Source of the DNA: an uncultured Caulobacterales bacterium
GTDB lineage: Bacteria; Pseudomonadota; Alphaproteobacteria; Caulobacterales; Maricaulaceae
Length of the DNA stretch: 64,000 nt
Assembly: GCA_938009235.1 (NCBI GenBank)
Contig: CALLIK010000004.1
Location: 1 to 64,000, forward strand
Direction: 5' to 3'
Of this stretch, positions 45,971 through 55,697 are shown in pieces. Under the pieces are notes generated by a model. It did no database searches. It was not told the DNA's origin and saw only the letters and a program-made list of their open reading frames with translations. Made by a program: the position numbers and the translations under genes. The stretch's first letter is position 1. Each line of letters begins with the position of its first letter.

Positions 45971-46933
45971 ATGGACGCAATCGCGACATATCTGAAAACA
46001 CTTGGCCATCCTGATCGGTTGCGCATATTGGCTTTGTTGAGCCAAGGCGAGTTGACGGTCAGCGAGTTAGTTCAAATCCTTGAACTGTCTCAGCCGCGAG
46101 TCACGCAATATATTAAATCACTCGAACAGGTAGGCATTGTTGAACGCATGCGCGAAGGTAGCTGGGTTTTCTCGCGCCTGAAACGGGGCCAAGAATCTAA
46201 TTCGACTATTCTTGCCGCAACGCTCGCGGCTTTATCCGATGACAATGAACAACTGGTATCTGACCGCGAGAGTCTGAATAAAGTTAGGGCAGATCGCTCC
46301 CTTCAAGCGGAAGCGTTCTTCGCCTCAGTCGCAAATGATCACGACCAATTAGGTCATGAATATCTCCCGCAAGAAGATATTGAGACTGCGCTACTGGGCC
46401 TTGTGCCTGGGCAGGAATTTTTACGAATGGTGGATTTGGGTACGGGCACTGGCCGCATGTTGAAGCTCTTCGCGCCGCATATCCGCAGCGGTGTTGGCGT
46501 AGATGATAGCGTCGACATGCTACGTGTTGCCCGCCACACATTATCTGATGATGCCTATACGCATATTTCTGTCCAACAGGCAGATTTGCAAGACGCGCCA
46601 TTAAAAGACGGCGCAGCTGACCTTGTCACATTACATCAGGTTCTGCATTTCCTTGAAGAGCCATCACGCGCGGTAAAAGAAGCTGCGCGATTGCTCAGTG
46701 AGGGCGGACACGTGCTTATTACTGATTTTGCGATGCATGATTTCGAAAATTACCGAGATGACTATGCGCATCGACGTCTCGGGTTTAACGACCACGATAT
46801 GCAACAATTTTTATCTGAGAACGGGTTTGAATTGACGAAAGTCCAAACGCTTCCAGCCCCTAATCCGGCAACGCCTGACGTTAAAATCTGGCACGCCATT
46901 AAAACCTCCACAGCGCTTTCAGCGACAGGATAA
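45971..46933 (+). CDS. ArsR-type HTH fused to SAM-dependent methyltransferase
   Basis: 320 aa. Residues ~1-80 are a winged helix (YLKTLGHPDRLRILALLSQGELTVSELVQILELSQPRVTQYIKSL) without the cysteines of metal-sensing ArsR proteins. Residues ~150-290 are a class I methyltransferase domain (MVDLGTGTGRMLKLFAPHI, DLVTLHQVLHFLEEP, GGHVLITDF). The stop is 3 nt before metF, so the two are one operon. This pairing suggests a regulator that reads SAM or S-adenosylhomocysteine to control the methionine cycle; that is inference. Confidence 0.85.
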   Translation: MDAIATYLKTLGHPDRLRILALLSQGELTVSELVQILELSQPRVTQYIKSLEQVGIVERMREGSWVFSRLKRGQESNSTILAATLAALSDDNEQLVSDRESLNKVRADRSLQAEAFFASVANDHDQLGHEYLPQEDIETALLGLVPGQEFLRMVDLGTGTGRMLKLFAPHIRSGVGVDDSVDMLRVARHTLSDDAYTHISVQQADLQDAPLKDGAADLVTLHQVLHFLEEPSRAVKEAARLLSEGGHVLITDFAMHDFENYRDDYAHRRLGFNDHDMQQFLSENGFELTKVQTLPAPNPATPDVKIWHAIKTSTALSATG

Positions 46934-46936
46934 GCT

Positions 46937-47866
46937 ATGAATGCCCGTCTACCTCTTCGTGATCCGAATGCACCCGTTGGCGCCATTGCGCGCGCCTCTG
47001 CAGAATCTCCCGACTTGAAAGTCAGCTTTGAGTTCTTCCCGCCGAAGAACCAGAAGATGGAAGATAAGCTATGGGCCTCCATTGAGAAGCTGGCAATTTT
47101 ATCTCCTGACTTTGTGTCCGTGACATATGGGGCAGGCGGCTCGACACGCGAACGCACGCATCGCACAGTTGCGCGCATGGTAGAGGAAACCAATTTTGCG
47201 CCCGCTGCGCATTTGACCTGTGTTGATGCTTCTCGTGATGAAATAGACGAAGTTGCGCTGGCTTATTGGGATGCAGGTGTACGCCATATTGTTGCGCTAC
47301 GCGGTGACCCGTCTGACGGGATCAGCAAAACCTACAAAGCTCACCCTGACGGTTACGCTTATGCGAATGATCTAACTGAGGGTTTGAAGAAGATTGCTGA
47401 TTTCGAAGTTTCTGTGTCCGCTTATCCAGAACAGCATCCTGAGAGTACAAATTGGTCTGTTGAGATTGATAACCTCAAGCGTAAGATCGATGCAGGGGCC
47501 ACACGAGCGATAACGCAGTTCTTCTTTTCGCCAGATGTTTTTTGGCGGTTCCAAGACCGCGTTTTGGATGCGGGTATAGATATTCCAATCGTGCCGGGCT
47601 TGATGCTGCAACCGAATTTCAAGGGCTTGGCCCGCATGTCTAAAATGTGCGGCGTTTCAGTGCCTGATTGGTATGCAGGATTGTTTGATGGGTTGGATGA
47701 TGATGCTGTGACACGTGATATGCTAACAGCTACTTTGGCGGCTGAATTGACTGCTGAATTGCGAGACCGAGGTGTTGATCACTTCCATCTCTACACATTG
47801 AACCGCGCTGAAATTGCGTCATCTGTTGGCCGTATATTAGGTCTGCATCAACGGCGGAAGGCATAG
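46937..47866 (+). CDS. metF: 5,10-methylenetetrahydrofolate reductase
   Basis: 309 aa FAD-dependent TIM barrel. VSFEFFPPKNQKMEDKLW at the N-terminus with the catalytic Glu, SVTYGAGGSTRERT, HLTCVDASRDE, ALRGDPSDG and NLKRKIDAGATRAITQFFF are MetF signatures. Makes 5-methyl-THF for methionine synthesis. Immediately downstream of the ArsR-methyltransferase gene. Confidence 0.95.
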   Translation: MNARLPLRDPNAPVGAIARASAESPDLKVSFEFFPPKNQKMEDKLWASIEKLAILSPDFVSVTYGAGGSTRERTHRTVARMVEETNFAPAAHLTCVDASRDEIDEVALAYWDAGVRHIVALRGDPSDGISKTYKAHPDGYAYANDLTEGLKKIADFEVSVSAYPEQHPESTNWSVEIDNLKRKIDAGATRAITQFFFSPDVFWRFQDRVLDAGIDIPIVPGLMLQPNFKGLARMSKMCGVSVPDWYAGLFDGLDDDAVTRDMLTATLAAELTAELRDRGVDHFHLYTLNRAEIASSVGRILGLHQRRKA

Positions 47867-47874
47867 CTAGTCGA

Positions 47875-48378
47875 ATGATGAAAAATCCGAAAAACCTCCT
47901 TATATTTGCCGTCCTTGGCGGTGTCGTTGGCGTGGGTATAGGGTTTGCCGTAACAGTTTTCGGAGCACAAATGGCGCAAGTTAACGCGGATATAGGAATG
48001 AAAACTGCGCCTTTAGCAATGCAAGATGTTCTGCGAGCCCAGCAAGAGGCCTGGAACGCAGGGGATATCGAAGAGTTTATGCAAGGGTATTTGCAGAGTG
48101 ATCAGCTTCGTTTTGCATCAGGTGGTGAGGTCACACTTGGTTGGGATGAAACCTTGAACCGCTATCAAAACCGTTATTCAGATCGCGCTAAGATGGGCAA
48201 GCTACAATTCGATATAAAGTCTGTGAAGGCTATCGGTAACGATGATGGTCTGATTTTTGGAAAATGGACGCTCATCCGTGATGCGGACACGCCCAGTGGT
48301 CTCTTCACGTTACATCTGAAAAAAGGCGATGACGGCTGGAAAGTCGTGTCCGACCACACCAGCTCCGCCTCAAATTAA
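47875..48378 (+). CDS. Membrane-anchored NTF2-like (DUF4440) protein
   Basis: 167 aa. An N-terminal Gly-rich membrane segment (LLIFAVLGGVVGVGIGFAVTVFG) acts as anchor or signal. The rest matches an NTF2/SnoaL-like fold: VLRAQQEAWNAGDIEEFMQGYLQSDQLRFASGG, YQNRYSDRAKMGKLQFDI, GLFTLHLKKGDDGWKVVSDHTS. It follows metF by 8 nt. No enzymatic residues recognised. Confidence 0.75.
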   Translation: MMKNPKNLLIFAVLGGVVGVGIGFAVTVFGAQMAQVNADIGMKTAPLAMQDVLRAQQEAWNAGDIEEFMQGYLQSDQLRFASGGEVTLGWDETLNRYQNRYSDRAKMGKLQFDIKSVKAIGNDDGLIFGKWTLIRDADTPSGLFTLHLKKGDDGWKVVSDHTSSASN

Positions 48379-48380
48379 GC

Positions 48381-49265
48381 CTAAACGCCGATATCGATTT
48401 TGCCGCGTACACAGGCATCATAATCTGATGCAAGTGCGTGGCAAACTTCGCCTACGGTGTAATGGATGCCGTCGATTTCTCGAACGGGCGTAACTTCGGC
48501 AGCGGTCCCGACAACGAAACATTCGTCAAAGTCGGACATTTCAGACGGATCAATGTCGCGCTTGTGAACTGTATAGCCGCGTTTTTCGGCTAGCTTAATT
48601 ACTGTGTCGTGCGTTATGCCTTCCAACAGAATGTCATTCGTAGGCGTGTGCAATTCACCCTCTTTAACGAAGAAGATATGCGCGCCTGTACACTCAGCCA
48701 CGCGGCCTTTGAAATCAAACATCAGGGCGTCATCCCAACCTGTCGCTTGGGCTTTATCCTTGGCTAAGGTACAGATCATATAAAGGCCAGCGGCTTTGGA
48801 TTTACAGGGAGCCGAACGCGGGTCAGGGCGAATCCAGTCAGACACACAAAGGCGAATGCCCTTCATTTTGTCAGAAAAATAGCTGCCCCAATGCCAAGCT
48901 GCGACGCCAAAGTGGATTTGATTGCCCTTAGAGGCTACGCCCATCATGTTGGACCCGCGCCATGCGAATGGGCGAAGATATGCATCCTGCAATCCTGTTT
49001 TCTCAAGTGTATCGAGGCAGGCTTGGTCAATTTCTTCTAATGAGTAAGGGATTTCATATCCCAATAGTTTCGCTGAATTCATCAAACGACGGCTATGGTC
49101 TGTTAGACGGAAAATTTTACCTTCATAGGCGCGGTTGCCTTCAAATACACTAGAGCCGTAGTGGAGTGAATGCGTGAGGACATGAATTTTTGACTCGCGC
49201 CAATCGACAAATTCGCCATCTAGCCAAATATGTCCGTCGCGATCATGATAAGCTTTTTCGATCAT
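48381..49265 (-). CDS. ilvE: Branched-chain amino acid aminotransferase
   Basis: 294 aa PLP fold-type IV enzyme. IWLDGEFVDWRESKIHVLTHSLHYGSSVFEG is the N-terminal signature; the PLP Lys lies in CKSKAAGLYMICTLAK; ECTGAHIFFVKEGELHTPTNDILLEGITHDTVI follows. Catalyses the last step of valine, leucine and isoleucine synthesis. Convergent with the NTF2-like gene (2 bp between stops) and divergent from the response regulator gene. Confidence 0.93.
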   Translation of the reverse strand: MIEKAYHDRDGHIWLDGEFVDWRESKIHVLTHSLHYGSSVFEGNRAYEGKIFRLTDHSRRLMNSAKLLGYEIPYSLEEIDQACLDTLEKTGLQDAYLRPFAWRGSNMMGVASKGNQIHFGVAAWHWGSYFSDKMKGIRLCVSDWIRPDPRSAPCKSKAAGLYMICTLAKDKAQATGWDDALMFDFKGRVAECTGAHIFFVKEGELHTPTNDILLEGITHDTVIKLAEKRGYTVHKRDIDPSEMSDFDECFVVGTAAEVTPVREIDGIHYTVGEVCHALASDYDACVRGKIDIGV

Positions 49266-49391
49266 GATGTTTCTCTCTTGAATCTAGCAGTGAACTGTAG
49301 GCGTCTTGCCAGCAGGTCGATTACACGTCATTTACAAGGGTAAGCTAGATAATGAAATAAAAAATACGATCAGAATTGGGGCTGAATAGAT

Positions 49392-50090
49392 ATGGGTACG
49401 ACTTATCTTGATCGCGCAGATACGCATGTTCTGATTATTGATGATGATGATCGAATCAGAGACTTACTATCTCGGTATTTGCTTAAGCAAGGTTATCGTA
49501 CGAGTGCCGCCGCAAATGCGGATGAAGCCCGTCAAAAAATGAGTGGTTTAAAATACGACCTTCTCATTATTGATATCATGATGCCTGGAGAAGACGGGCT
49601 CAGTCTCACAAAGTCCTTGCGGGAACATCATGATGTTCCAATCATCCTCCTAACCGCATTAGGTGAGCCTGAGCATCGGATTACGGGTTTACGTTCGGGA
49701 GCTGATGATTATTTGGCTAAACCGTTTGAGCCTGAAGAACTGCTACTTAGAATTGATAATGTATTCCGCCGTACAGGAAAGGCGCAATCGGCTCATAAGG
49801 TTGCGTTTGGCCCGTATGAGTATGATCTAATCAAATGTCTTCTGAGAAAGAACGGTAAGCAAATGAAGCTAACCACGGGGGAGCAAACTTTATTGTCTTT
49901 ATTGGCTGGTCAAGCTGGAGCTGTTGTGTCGCGTTATATTTTATCCGAAAATATTAATGCGCAATCCGAACGGGCAGTGGATGTTCAAATGACGCGCCTT
50001 CGTCGAAAACTTGAAGATGACACGTCCGAGCCACAATATTTGCTAACCGTAAGGGGAGAAGGCTATCGCCTTGTCTCCGACGTGGTGTAG
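49392..50090 (+). CDS. OmpR-family response regulator
   Basis: 232 aa. Receiver with acidic pocket DDDD (17-20), phospho-acceptor Asp61 in IIDIMMPGEDG, Thr in ILLTALGE and Lys in YLAKPFEPEELLLR; C-terminal winged helix (VDVQMTRLRRKLEDD ... LLTVRGEGYRLV). Resembles the PetR-type regulator found near ilvE in other Alphaproteobacteria. The gene for its kinase starts 9 nt downstream. Confidence 0.92.
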   Translation: MGTTYLDRADTHVLIIDDDDRIRDLLSRYLLKQGYRTSAAANADEARQKMSGLKYDLLIIDIMMPGEDGLSLTKSLREHHDVPIILLTALGEPEHRITGLRSGADDYLAKPFEPEELLLRIDNVFRRTGKAQSAHKVAFGPYEYDLIKCLLRKNGKQMKLTTGEQTLLSLLAGQAGAVVSRYILSENINAQSERAVDVQMTRLRRKLEDDTSEPQYLLTVRGEGYRLVSDVV

Positions 50091-50099
50091 TCTTTAGCT

Positions 50100-51398
50100 G
50101 TGATCTCAATTCGAAATATATTGCCGAAGTCAATTTTTTGGCGAGCTTTTTTGATTATAATTTTGCCAATTGTCGTGATGCAAATGATGGTCGCTTGGTT
50201 CTTTTTCAATGCGCATTGGGCGCGTGTCACTTCTAGCTTGTCTGACTCTGTCGCTGCTGATGTGGCTGTAGCTACTCAGTTGTTTCAGGAAAACCCAACC
50301 GGTGAGTATGCTAAAAAACTTGATGCTCTCTTGCGGCCTGATATGGAACTTTCTGTGGTGTTGCGCCTGAATGATACTCTGCCAACATCCAGAAGAAATT
50401 CATTTTTTTCTAATTTAGACAAGACCTTACGGCAAAGTCTTACAGATGCCGTAGATGTTCCTTTTTGGTTTGATACTACGCGTTATCCAAATCACATCGA
50501 CATTCGTGTTCAAGTGGACGAAGGTGTCCTACGCTTCGTGGCGGCTCGAGAACGGGTGTTCGCACCGACGGGGTATGTTTTCATATTTTGGTTGATTACG
50601 GCGACGGTTGTTCTCTCTTTGATTTCAATTTTGTTCATTCGACGACAATCCGACCCAATCCGAGAATTGGCCGATGCGGCGGCGGCTTTTGGTAAAGGGC
50701 AGGACATTTCTGGGTTTAAGCCGCGTGGGGCATCTGAGGTGCGGTTGGCGGGTCAAAGCTTCCTAAAAATGCGGCATCGCATTCGGCGGCATTTGGAACA
50801 ACGTACGCTCATGCTTGCAGGTGTGTCTCATGATTTGCGGACGCCTCTAACGCGCCTCAAACTGCAATTGGCTATGCAAGAGGATACCGAAGATACACGT
50901 GCGGCAAGGCGCGACGTCGATGAAATGGAGGCCATGTTAACGGGTTATCTAGATTTTGCCCGAGGCATGGGCAAAGAGAAACCATCGCGTATTAGCTTAT
51001 CTGATTTCATTGCCAGCGCTTTGAAGGGAAAGGCTGTTGCGACTGAAGCTTTTGAAGATCGTGAAATTTCTATTCGACCAATGATGTTAAAGCGGTGCTT
51101 AGGGAACCTGATAAATAACGCTTTGAAATATGCAGAAAATTGCTGTGTGTCCGTGACGCAAACGGATAAATTCATCATGATTTTTGTGGATGACGATGGA
51201 CCAGGCATTCCGTCCGGGCAGCGGCAAGCTGTTTTCAAAGCTTTTCAACGCCTTGATGATGCACGTAATCAAAATACCGAGGGCGTTGGATTAGGGTTAT
51301 CAATAGCACAAGATATTGCACAGCTGCATGGCGGCACAATATTGTTGAGTGACAGTGAAATGGGCGGGTTGCGCGCAACTCTAAGATTGCCGCTATGA
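50100..51398 (+). CDS. EnvZ-type sensor histidine kinase
   Basis: 432 aa from a GTG. Two membrane segments (~14-35 and ~158-180) bracket a ~120-residue periplasmic sensor, followed by HAMP (RQSDPIRELADAAAAFGKGQDI), the HisKA box with phospho-His in LAGVSHDLRTPLTRLKLQL, and HATPase motifs NLINNALKYAEN, DDGPGIP and GVGLGLSIAQDIAQLHGG. Partner of the preceding regulator. Stimulus unknown; the gene ends one base before the convergent proC stop. Confidence 0.92.
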   Translation: MISIRNILPKSIFWRAFLIIILPIVVMQMMVAWFFFNAHWARVTSSLSDSVAADVAVATQLFQENPTGEYAKKLDALLRPDMELSVVLRLNDTLPTSRRNSFFSNLDKTLRQSLTDAVDVPFWFDTTRYPNHIDIRVQVDEGVLRFVAARERVFAPTGYVFIFWLITATVVLSLISILFIRRQSDPIRELADAAAAFGKGQDISGFKPRGASEVRLAGQSFLKMRHRIRRHLEQRTLMLAGVSHDLRTPLTRLKLQLAMQEDTEDTRAARRDVDEMEAMLTGYLDFARGMGKEKPSRISLSDFIASALKGKAVATEAFEDREISIRPMMLKRCLGNLINNALKYAENCCVSVTQTDKFIMIFVDDDGPGIPSGQRQAVFKAFQRLDDARNQNTEGVGLGLSIAQDIAQLHGGTILLSDSEMGGLRATLRLPL

Positions 51399-52208
51399 TT
51401 ATTTGGCGAGTTGTTTTGCGCGTGCAAATGCCGCTCTAACCGCCATTATCAATAGTTTCGATAATCCGACTTCGGACATCAAGACATCAAGGGCAGCTTG
51501 GGTCGTGCCATTCGGAGATGTAACATTACGGCGAAGCGTTGCAGGGCTATCATCTGTGGATTCGAGAAGCTTGGCCGAGCCGATCACCGTTTGACGTGCT
51601 AGTTTTTCAGCGACATCCTGCGGTAAACCTAAATCCTTAGCGCCGGCTTCTAAGGCCTCAACTAAGTGAAACACATAGGCTGGGCCAGACCCCGAAATTG
51701 CTGTGACGGCGTTCAAGGCCATCTCGCTGTCAACAAAGACAACGTCTCCAGCGGACTTCAATAAGTCCTCAGCTTCTTTCAATCTATCAGGTGGAACCTT
51801 TGGATCGGCAAAAATCGCACTAATCCCAGCGCCAATTGCCGCAGGCGTATTCGGCATGACACGCACAATAATTCGTCCGCCAAAGGCTTCGTCTAAGCGC
51901 CGTAAGCTTGTGCCAGCGAGTACGGATACAATCATCGCCTTTGGTGACAACGCTGCACCTAGCGGGGAGCCTATGTCACTAAAGAGTTGGGGTTTAACGG
52001 CCAATAACACGGTTTGAACTGACTTCGGGATATCGACGACGTCAGTGATGTGTTTCGCGCCGCGCTCAATCGCGTAAATAGCGTGCGGACCTGGTGCAGG
52101 ATCTAAAATGACCAATTTTCGGGGCGCGATTAGACCCGATTCTATCCAACCAGAGAGCAGGGCACCGCCCATCTTTCCGGCTCCAACTAATAGATGTGTT
52201 GCAGCCAT
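51399..52208 (-). CDS. proC: Pyrroline-5-carboxylate reductase
   Basis: 269 aa. N-terminal Rossmann motif VGAGKMGGALLSGW, VLLAVKPQ, VRVMPNTPAAIGAG and the C-terminal signature GSGPAYVFHLVEALEAGA ... VTSPNGTTQAAL. Last step of proline synthesis. The ATG overlaps the ybjN-like stop (TAATG), so the two are coupled. Confidence 0.95.
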   Translation of the reverse strand: MAATHLLVGAGKMGGALLSGWIESGLIAPRKLVILDPAPGPHAIYAIERGAKHITDVVDIPKSVQTVLLAVKPQLFSDIGSPLGAALSPKAMIVSVLAGTSLRRLDEAFGGRIIVRVMPNTPAAIGAGISAIFADPKVPPDRLKEAEDLLKSAGDVVFVDSEMALNAVTAISGSGPAYVFHLVEALEAGAKDLGLPQDVAEKLARQTVIGSAKLLESTDDSPATLRRNVTSPNGTTQAALDVLMSEVGLSKLLIMAVRAAFARAKQLAK

Positions 52209-52741
52209 TAGTGTTGTGCCGCTAGATCAACTAGCGCGCTTGTGAGGGCGTCTTCAGGCGATTTCCCTGCCCATATGACGTATTGGCAAGCGGGATATCC
52301 ACGCTCAGCTGCATCTAAGGCATGGGCTATCATGTCCATGGCTTGTTCCGTCCCAAGCTTGGCTCCCCCTCGGAATGAGGCTGCGTCGCGATAGACCAAG
52401 CCTCTGTTCTTGTCCCAATAATCGAAATGTCCAGAGGCAAGCCTCTCATTGAGGAGGCTCATTAATCTGCAAATGTCGTCTGTTCGTCCGCCAGGCATAC
52501 GCCCTTCAAACAATAGAAAGACCTGAACTTGTTCGGTCGCCGCATTCCAGGTCATTGAGACATTATGCTCACACCAGAGACCAGGCAGGGTTATTTGTAG
52601 CTCATTGATGTCAGCCCGTTCGTGGTCATAGCCTTCTGCCACGCAAATGCGTGTGAACACTTCCAGCGGATTTTGTCGGACACTTAGTGACCCCGCTAGG
52701 TTCGGACTTGGCCGTATATGACGTTGATCAGCGTATGACAT
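52208..52741 (-). CDS. YbjN-domain protein
   Basis: 177 aa soluble protein. The YbjN (type III chaperone-like) fold shows in LPGLWCEHNVSMTWNAATEQVQVFLLFEGRMP, ICRLMSLLNERLASGHFDYWDKNRGLVYR and AMDMIAHALDAAERGYPACQYVIWAGK. Upstream partner of proC, a pairing I recall in other Alphaproteobacteria. Function unknown. Confidence 0.85.
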   Translation of the reverse strand: MSYADQRHIRPSPNLAGSLSVRQNPLEVFTRICVAEGYDHERADINELQITLPGLWCEHNVSMTWNAATEQVQVFLLFEGRMPGGRTDDICRLMSLLNERLASGHFDYWDKNRGLVYRDAASFRGGAKLGTEQAMDMIAHALDAAERGYPACQYVIWAGKSPEDALTSALVDLAAQH

Positions 52742-52877
52742 GTATTCCCGTGAATCACTTTAACTCTCAGGCATACGCTATGGGCATTCGCGATTCTGGC
52801 AAGGGCCGTGTCTAGTCCTCGTGTTGATAACCGTAAAACGAATGCGTAATCTGTAAACATACGCTGAATATATTAGC

Positions 52878-54098
52878 TCACTGTGGATAAAGTCGTACAG
52901 AGTTGTCGCCTTCTTGGGCTCGAATATCTCCACTTGTATAATAAGTGCGTCCAAAACTGTCGGTTAAAGACACTGTAATGAAGGGAGACGGGGCGTAGGG
53001 GTCAAAGTGTGTGCTGTCTGTCACAAGGCTAAATGGAATACGTGTTTCCATGCCTCGTAAAATGAGGGTTTGTTCGGTTAGCACTGGGTTCTCATTATAT
53101 TGCCCTCTATCCTGTTTAAGCACGATTTTTAACCGAGCGTCGCTAGGGATACCTTTAACGGGCTCAAAACTGGCCACGCCTTTAATCAAGGCTTGCGCCA
53201 TGAGTTCGGGACGTAAGTTCAAGCCGCGTTTCGTATCTTTGCCTTGCTTAATCGCGTCCAAACCTATCTCGTATTCAATATCTGCCCCTGTAAAAATAAC
53301 GGGTGCTCTCATGACAAAAATTTTGCGTCCAAAGGTGTCTGTTATCCAAGTTTTGAAGACGAGAGAGGCGATGTTCTCTCGCTCCCAAAGTCCGCGTTCA
53401 AGATTGAAATCTATTGTATCCACTCTCTGATTGAGAGGGATAAGTTGCTCTGCGGCGAGGGACATCGATAGTCCGCCTGCAGGGGCATCTTCAAGCAGTT
53501 GAATGTGAACATTGGCACCTGCTGGGGCTGTATGATTTTTTGGGAGTATGATTTTTCCGCGTATAGTTCCTTGCGCTGTAAAGTCAGGCGCTTGAAACTC
53601 AGATCGTTTCATTCCTTCAATATCTAATAGCGTGAGAATGACACCTTGGTCCTCTGTGACGGGAACGGGCTGCCTCGCTTGCAAGATGATGTTGCGATTG
53701 GCGTCTCTGACGACGGCGTCGATATAATGGGGGTGCTTGAGGTCAGGCAGAGCTATTTTGAGTTTTGTTTCTTGGGATAAGCCATTGAGGAAGAGTGTTT
53801 TCATTAACACCGGCGTTGGAGAGGAGGTAATTCCGTTCGGACTAGGCTTGGAAATTGAAACCTCCAAAGAGATCTTTTCTGCTACACTAGGTCCGTCATA
53901 TATAATTTTTATAGACAGATTATCTGTCTCAGATTCTAGCTCTGCAGGCGTGAATTGCGGTTCATCTTGACCAAGTATGTTTTGTATGAATTGATCAAGT
54001 GATGGTGCAGGCGCCGTAGATTGAGCCCAAGCTGATCCTGTATTTAGACCTAGTGACACCCAAATGATTGCCGTGATTGTTGTGCATCGCTCCCACAT
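52878..54098 (-). CDS. Secreted protein with YbaY/YscW-like domains
   Basis: 406 aa from the ATG at 54098 (MWERCTTITAIIWVSLGLNTGSAWAQ), which gives a clean signal peptide; the track start is a TTG inside the upstream GST gene. At least two beta-barrel repeats are visible, each ending in a phrase like ITDTFGRKIFVM or LTDSFGRTYYTSGDI and containing GTIRGKIILPKN or LIKGVASFEP. This repeat style matches YbaY/YscW lipoprotein-chaperone domains. Periplasmic; no Cys lipobox seen. Probably co-transcribed with the GST gene. Confidence 0.55.
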   Translation of the reverse strand: MWERCTTITAIIWVSLGLNTGSAWAQSTAPAPSLDQFIQNILGQDEPQFTPAELESETDNLSIKIIYDGPSVAEKISLEVSISKPSPNGITSSPTPVLMKTLFLNGLSQETKLKIALPDLKHPHYIDAVVRDANRNIILQARQPVPVTEDQGVILTLLDIEGMKRSEFQAPDFTAQGTIRGKIILPKNHTAPAGANVHIQLLEDAPAGGLSMSLAAEQLIPLNQRVDTIDFNLERGLWERENIASLVFKTWITDTFGRKIFVMRAPVIFTGADIEYEIGLDAIKQGKDTKRGLNLRPELMAQALIKGVASFEPVKGIPSDARLKIVLKQDRGQYNENPVLTEQTLILRGMETRIPFSLVTDSTHFDPYAPSPFITVSLTDSFGRTYYTSGDIRAQEGDNSVRLYPQ

Positions 54099-54138
54099 CA
54101 AAGTGGGGTGGCGGTAGAATAAGGCGGAAACGTGGCGG

Positions 54139-54741
54139 TTAATGATTTTCAACCCATATTGGGTGTTTGATCATAATGTTCTTAAAAAGTTCAGACGCTA
54201 TACAAGCGGTTAGCCACGCTTGTAGATGTGTGACGTCATCTGTTTCAGCCCACCATTCAGGCTCTACAGCTGCAAATTGCCGAACAAATGGAAAGCTGGC
54301 CATATCATTGGGCCCGAGCGTGCCTCCCGATAAAAATGGAGTCTTAGCAAGTCGATCTTCTAGTAAAGACAGAGCCGCTATCGCTTGAACGCGGTGACTT
54401 AAATCTACATCACCTCGTTTGAGAGTGTCATCATAGCGTGACGCGTATTTATAACGATCAAGATGAAATTTGAATGACCCGTCTATAGAGACGACAATGT
54501 TTACGTCGATGTCCACATTCGGCAAGGCCCACTTCATTATGTCTAGGCTTTCGTCTAATACGGTGCCGTCGGATAAAACCAGAATAGGAACTGAGCCTTT
54601 TGGGGACGCGTCGAGCATCGCGGTAGGTTTGTCACGCAGTACAATTTCTCGGTGCTGAAAGACGGTCTCTGCGACATGGAGCGCCATGCGGGCCCTCATC
54701 GCGTAAGGGCATCTCCTGAAGCTGTAGAGGACGTGAGGCAA
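54139..54741 (-). CDS. Glutathione S-transferase/glutaredoxin-2-like protein
   Basis: 200 aa from a TTG directly after the trhO stop codon, with GTAAGG as ribosome site. The N-terminal thioredoxin fold has SFRRCPYAMRARMALHVA (C-P-Y-A active site), GSVPILVLSDGTVLDESLDIM; the C-terminal helical domain ends SELFKNIMIKHPIW. Cytosolic thiol chemistry; substrate unknown. Tightly packed between trhO and the YbaY-like gene. Confidence 0.8.
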   Translation of the reverse strand: MPHVLYSFRRCPYAMRARMALHVAETVFQHREIVLRDKPTAMLDASPKGSVPILVLSDGTVLDESLDIMKWALPNVDIDVNIVVSIDGSFKFHLDRYKYASRYDDTLKRGDVDLSHRVQAIAALSLLEDRLAKTPFLSGGTLGPNDMASFPFVRQFAAVEPEWWAETDDVTHLQAWLTACIASELFKNIMIKHPIWVENH

Positions 54742-55656
54742 TTATGTGGCCTTACGCCCTATATGGGATTCGCCGCGTTCGCGGGCGAGGGAGATTTGCT
54801 TTTGGCGTTCTGCAAAGGCTGACTTTTGATCTGGTGTCATTTCATCATGGCAGTGATGGCAGGAGACGCCTTTTACATATTGAGCCAAATCTTTATCGGC
54901 CTCCGTAATCGGGCGACGGCAGGCGAAGCATTGATCATAGTCGGACTCTTCCAACCCATGCCCAACAGCGACGCGTTGGTCAAAAACGAAACAATCACCT
55001 TCCCAAAGGCTACTCTCTGTCGGTTGCGTTTCGAGATATTTCAGGATGCCGCCCTTGAGGTGATAAACATCATCGAACCCATTTTCCAACATAAAGGACG
55101 AGGCCTTTTCACATCGAATACCGCCTGTGCAAAACATAGCGACTTTAGGCTTTACGATTTTGTCTCGATTGGCTTCAACCCAAGCGGGGAATTCGCGGAA
55201 CGTATTTGTTTCGGGGTTTACAGCGCCCTTGAAAGTCCCAATTCCAACTTCGTAGTCATTGCGTGTGTCTATCAAAATTGTATTGGGATCCGAGATCAAC
55301 GCATTCCAATCCGCAGGATCGACATATGTGCCAACGGTTGTGTTGGGGTCTACGCCTTCAACACCCATTGTCACGATTTCGCGTTTTAAGCGCACTTTCA
55401 TGCGGTAGAACGGCATCTCTTCTGCGGTGGAATATTTGACGTCCAAATCCGTCAGGCGTTTATCTGCCCGTAGGAATGTGATGACCGAGTCAACTGCGTC
55501 TTTCGGTCCTGCGATTGTACCGTTGAGACCTTCTTGGGCCAATAAAAGCGTGCCTTTGACTCCGACCAAATCACACATGTCCTGCAACGGCGGGCGGAGT
55601 TTGGTATAGTCTGGGAACGACGTGAATTTATATAAGGCTGCGACATGAAAGGTCAT
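54742..55656 (-). CDS. trhO: tRNA uridine-34 hydroxylase (rhodanese-like)
   Basis: 304 aa. N-terminal acylphosphatase-like domain ([18 protein letters not shown]), rhodanese domain with active-site Cys in [13 protein letters not shown], and a C-terminal Cys-rich region (CFACRRPI ... CHHCHD). This is the TrhO/YceA architecture, which makes 5-hydroxyuridine at tRNA position 34 with oxygen. First gene of the trhO-GST cluster. Confidence 0.93.
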   Translation of the reverse strand: MTFHVAALYKFTSFPDYTKLRPPLQDMCDLVGVKGTLLLAQEGLNGTIAGPKDAVDSVITFLRADKRLTDLDVKYSTAEEMPFYRMKVRLKREIVTMGVEGVDPNTTVGTYVDPADWNALISDPNTILIDTRNDYEVGIGTFKGAVNPETNTFREFPAWVEANRDKIVKPKVAMFCTGGIRCEKASSFMLENGFDDVYHLKGGILKYLETQPTESSLWEGDCFVFDQRVAVGHGLEESDYDQCFACRRPITEADKDLAQYVKGVSCHHCHDEMTPDQKSAFAERQKQISLARERGESHIGRKAT

Positions 55657-55697
55657 GGGCGCGATCTAGGTCCAGAGGGTAGGATCGTCAAGTTGCT

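Noticed and set aside
45971-46933. Arsenic-resistance regulator interpretation of the ArsR-type gene
   Set aside because: No metal-binding cysteines and no ars genes nearby; the methyltransferase domain and metF point to the methionine cycle.
52878-54152. TTG start at 54152 for the YbaY-like gene
   Set aside because: It lies inside the upstream gene and would bury the signal peptide; the ATG at 54098 gives a normal secreted N-terminus.
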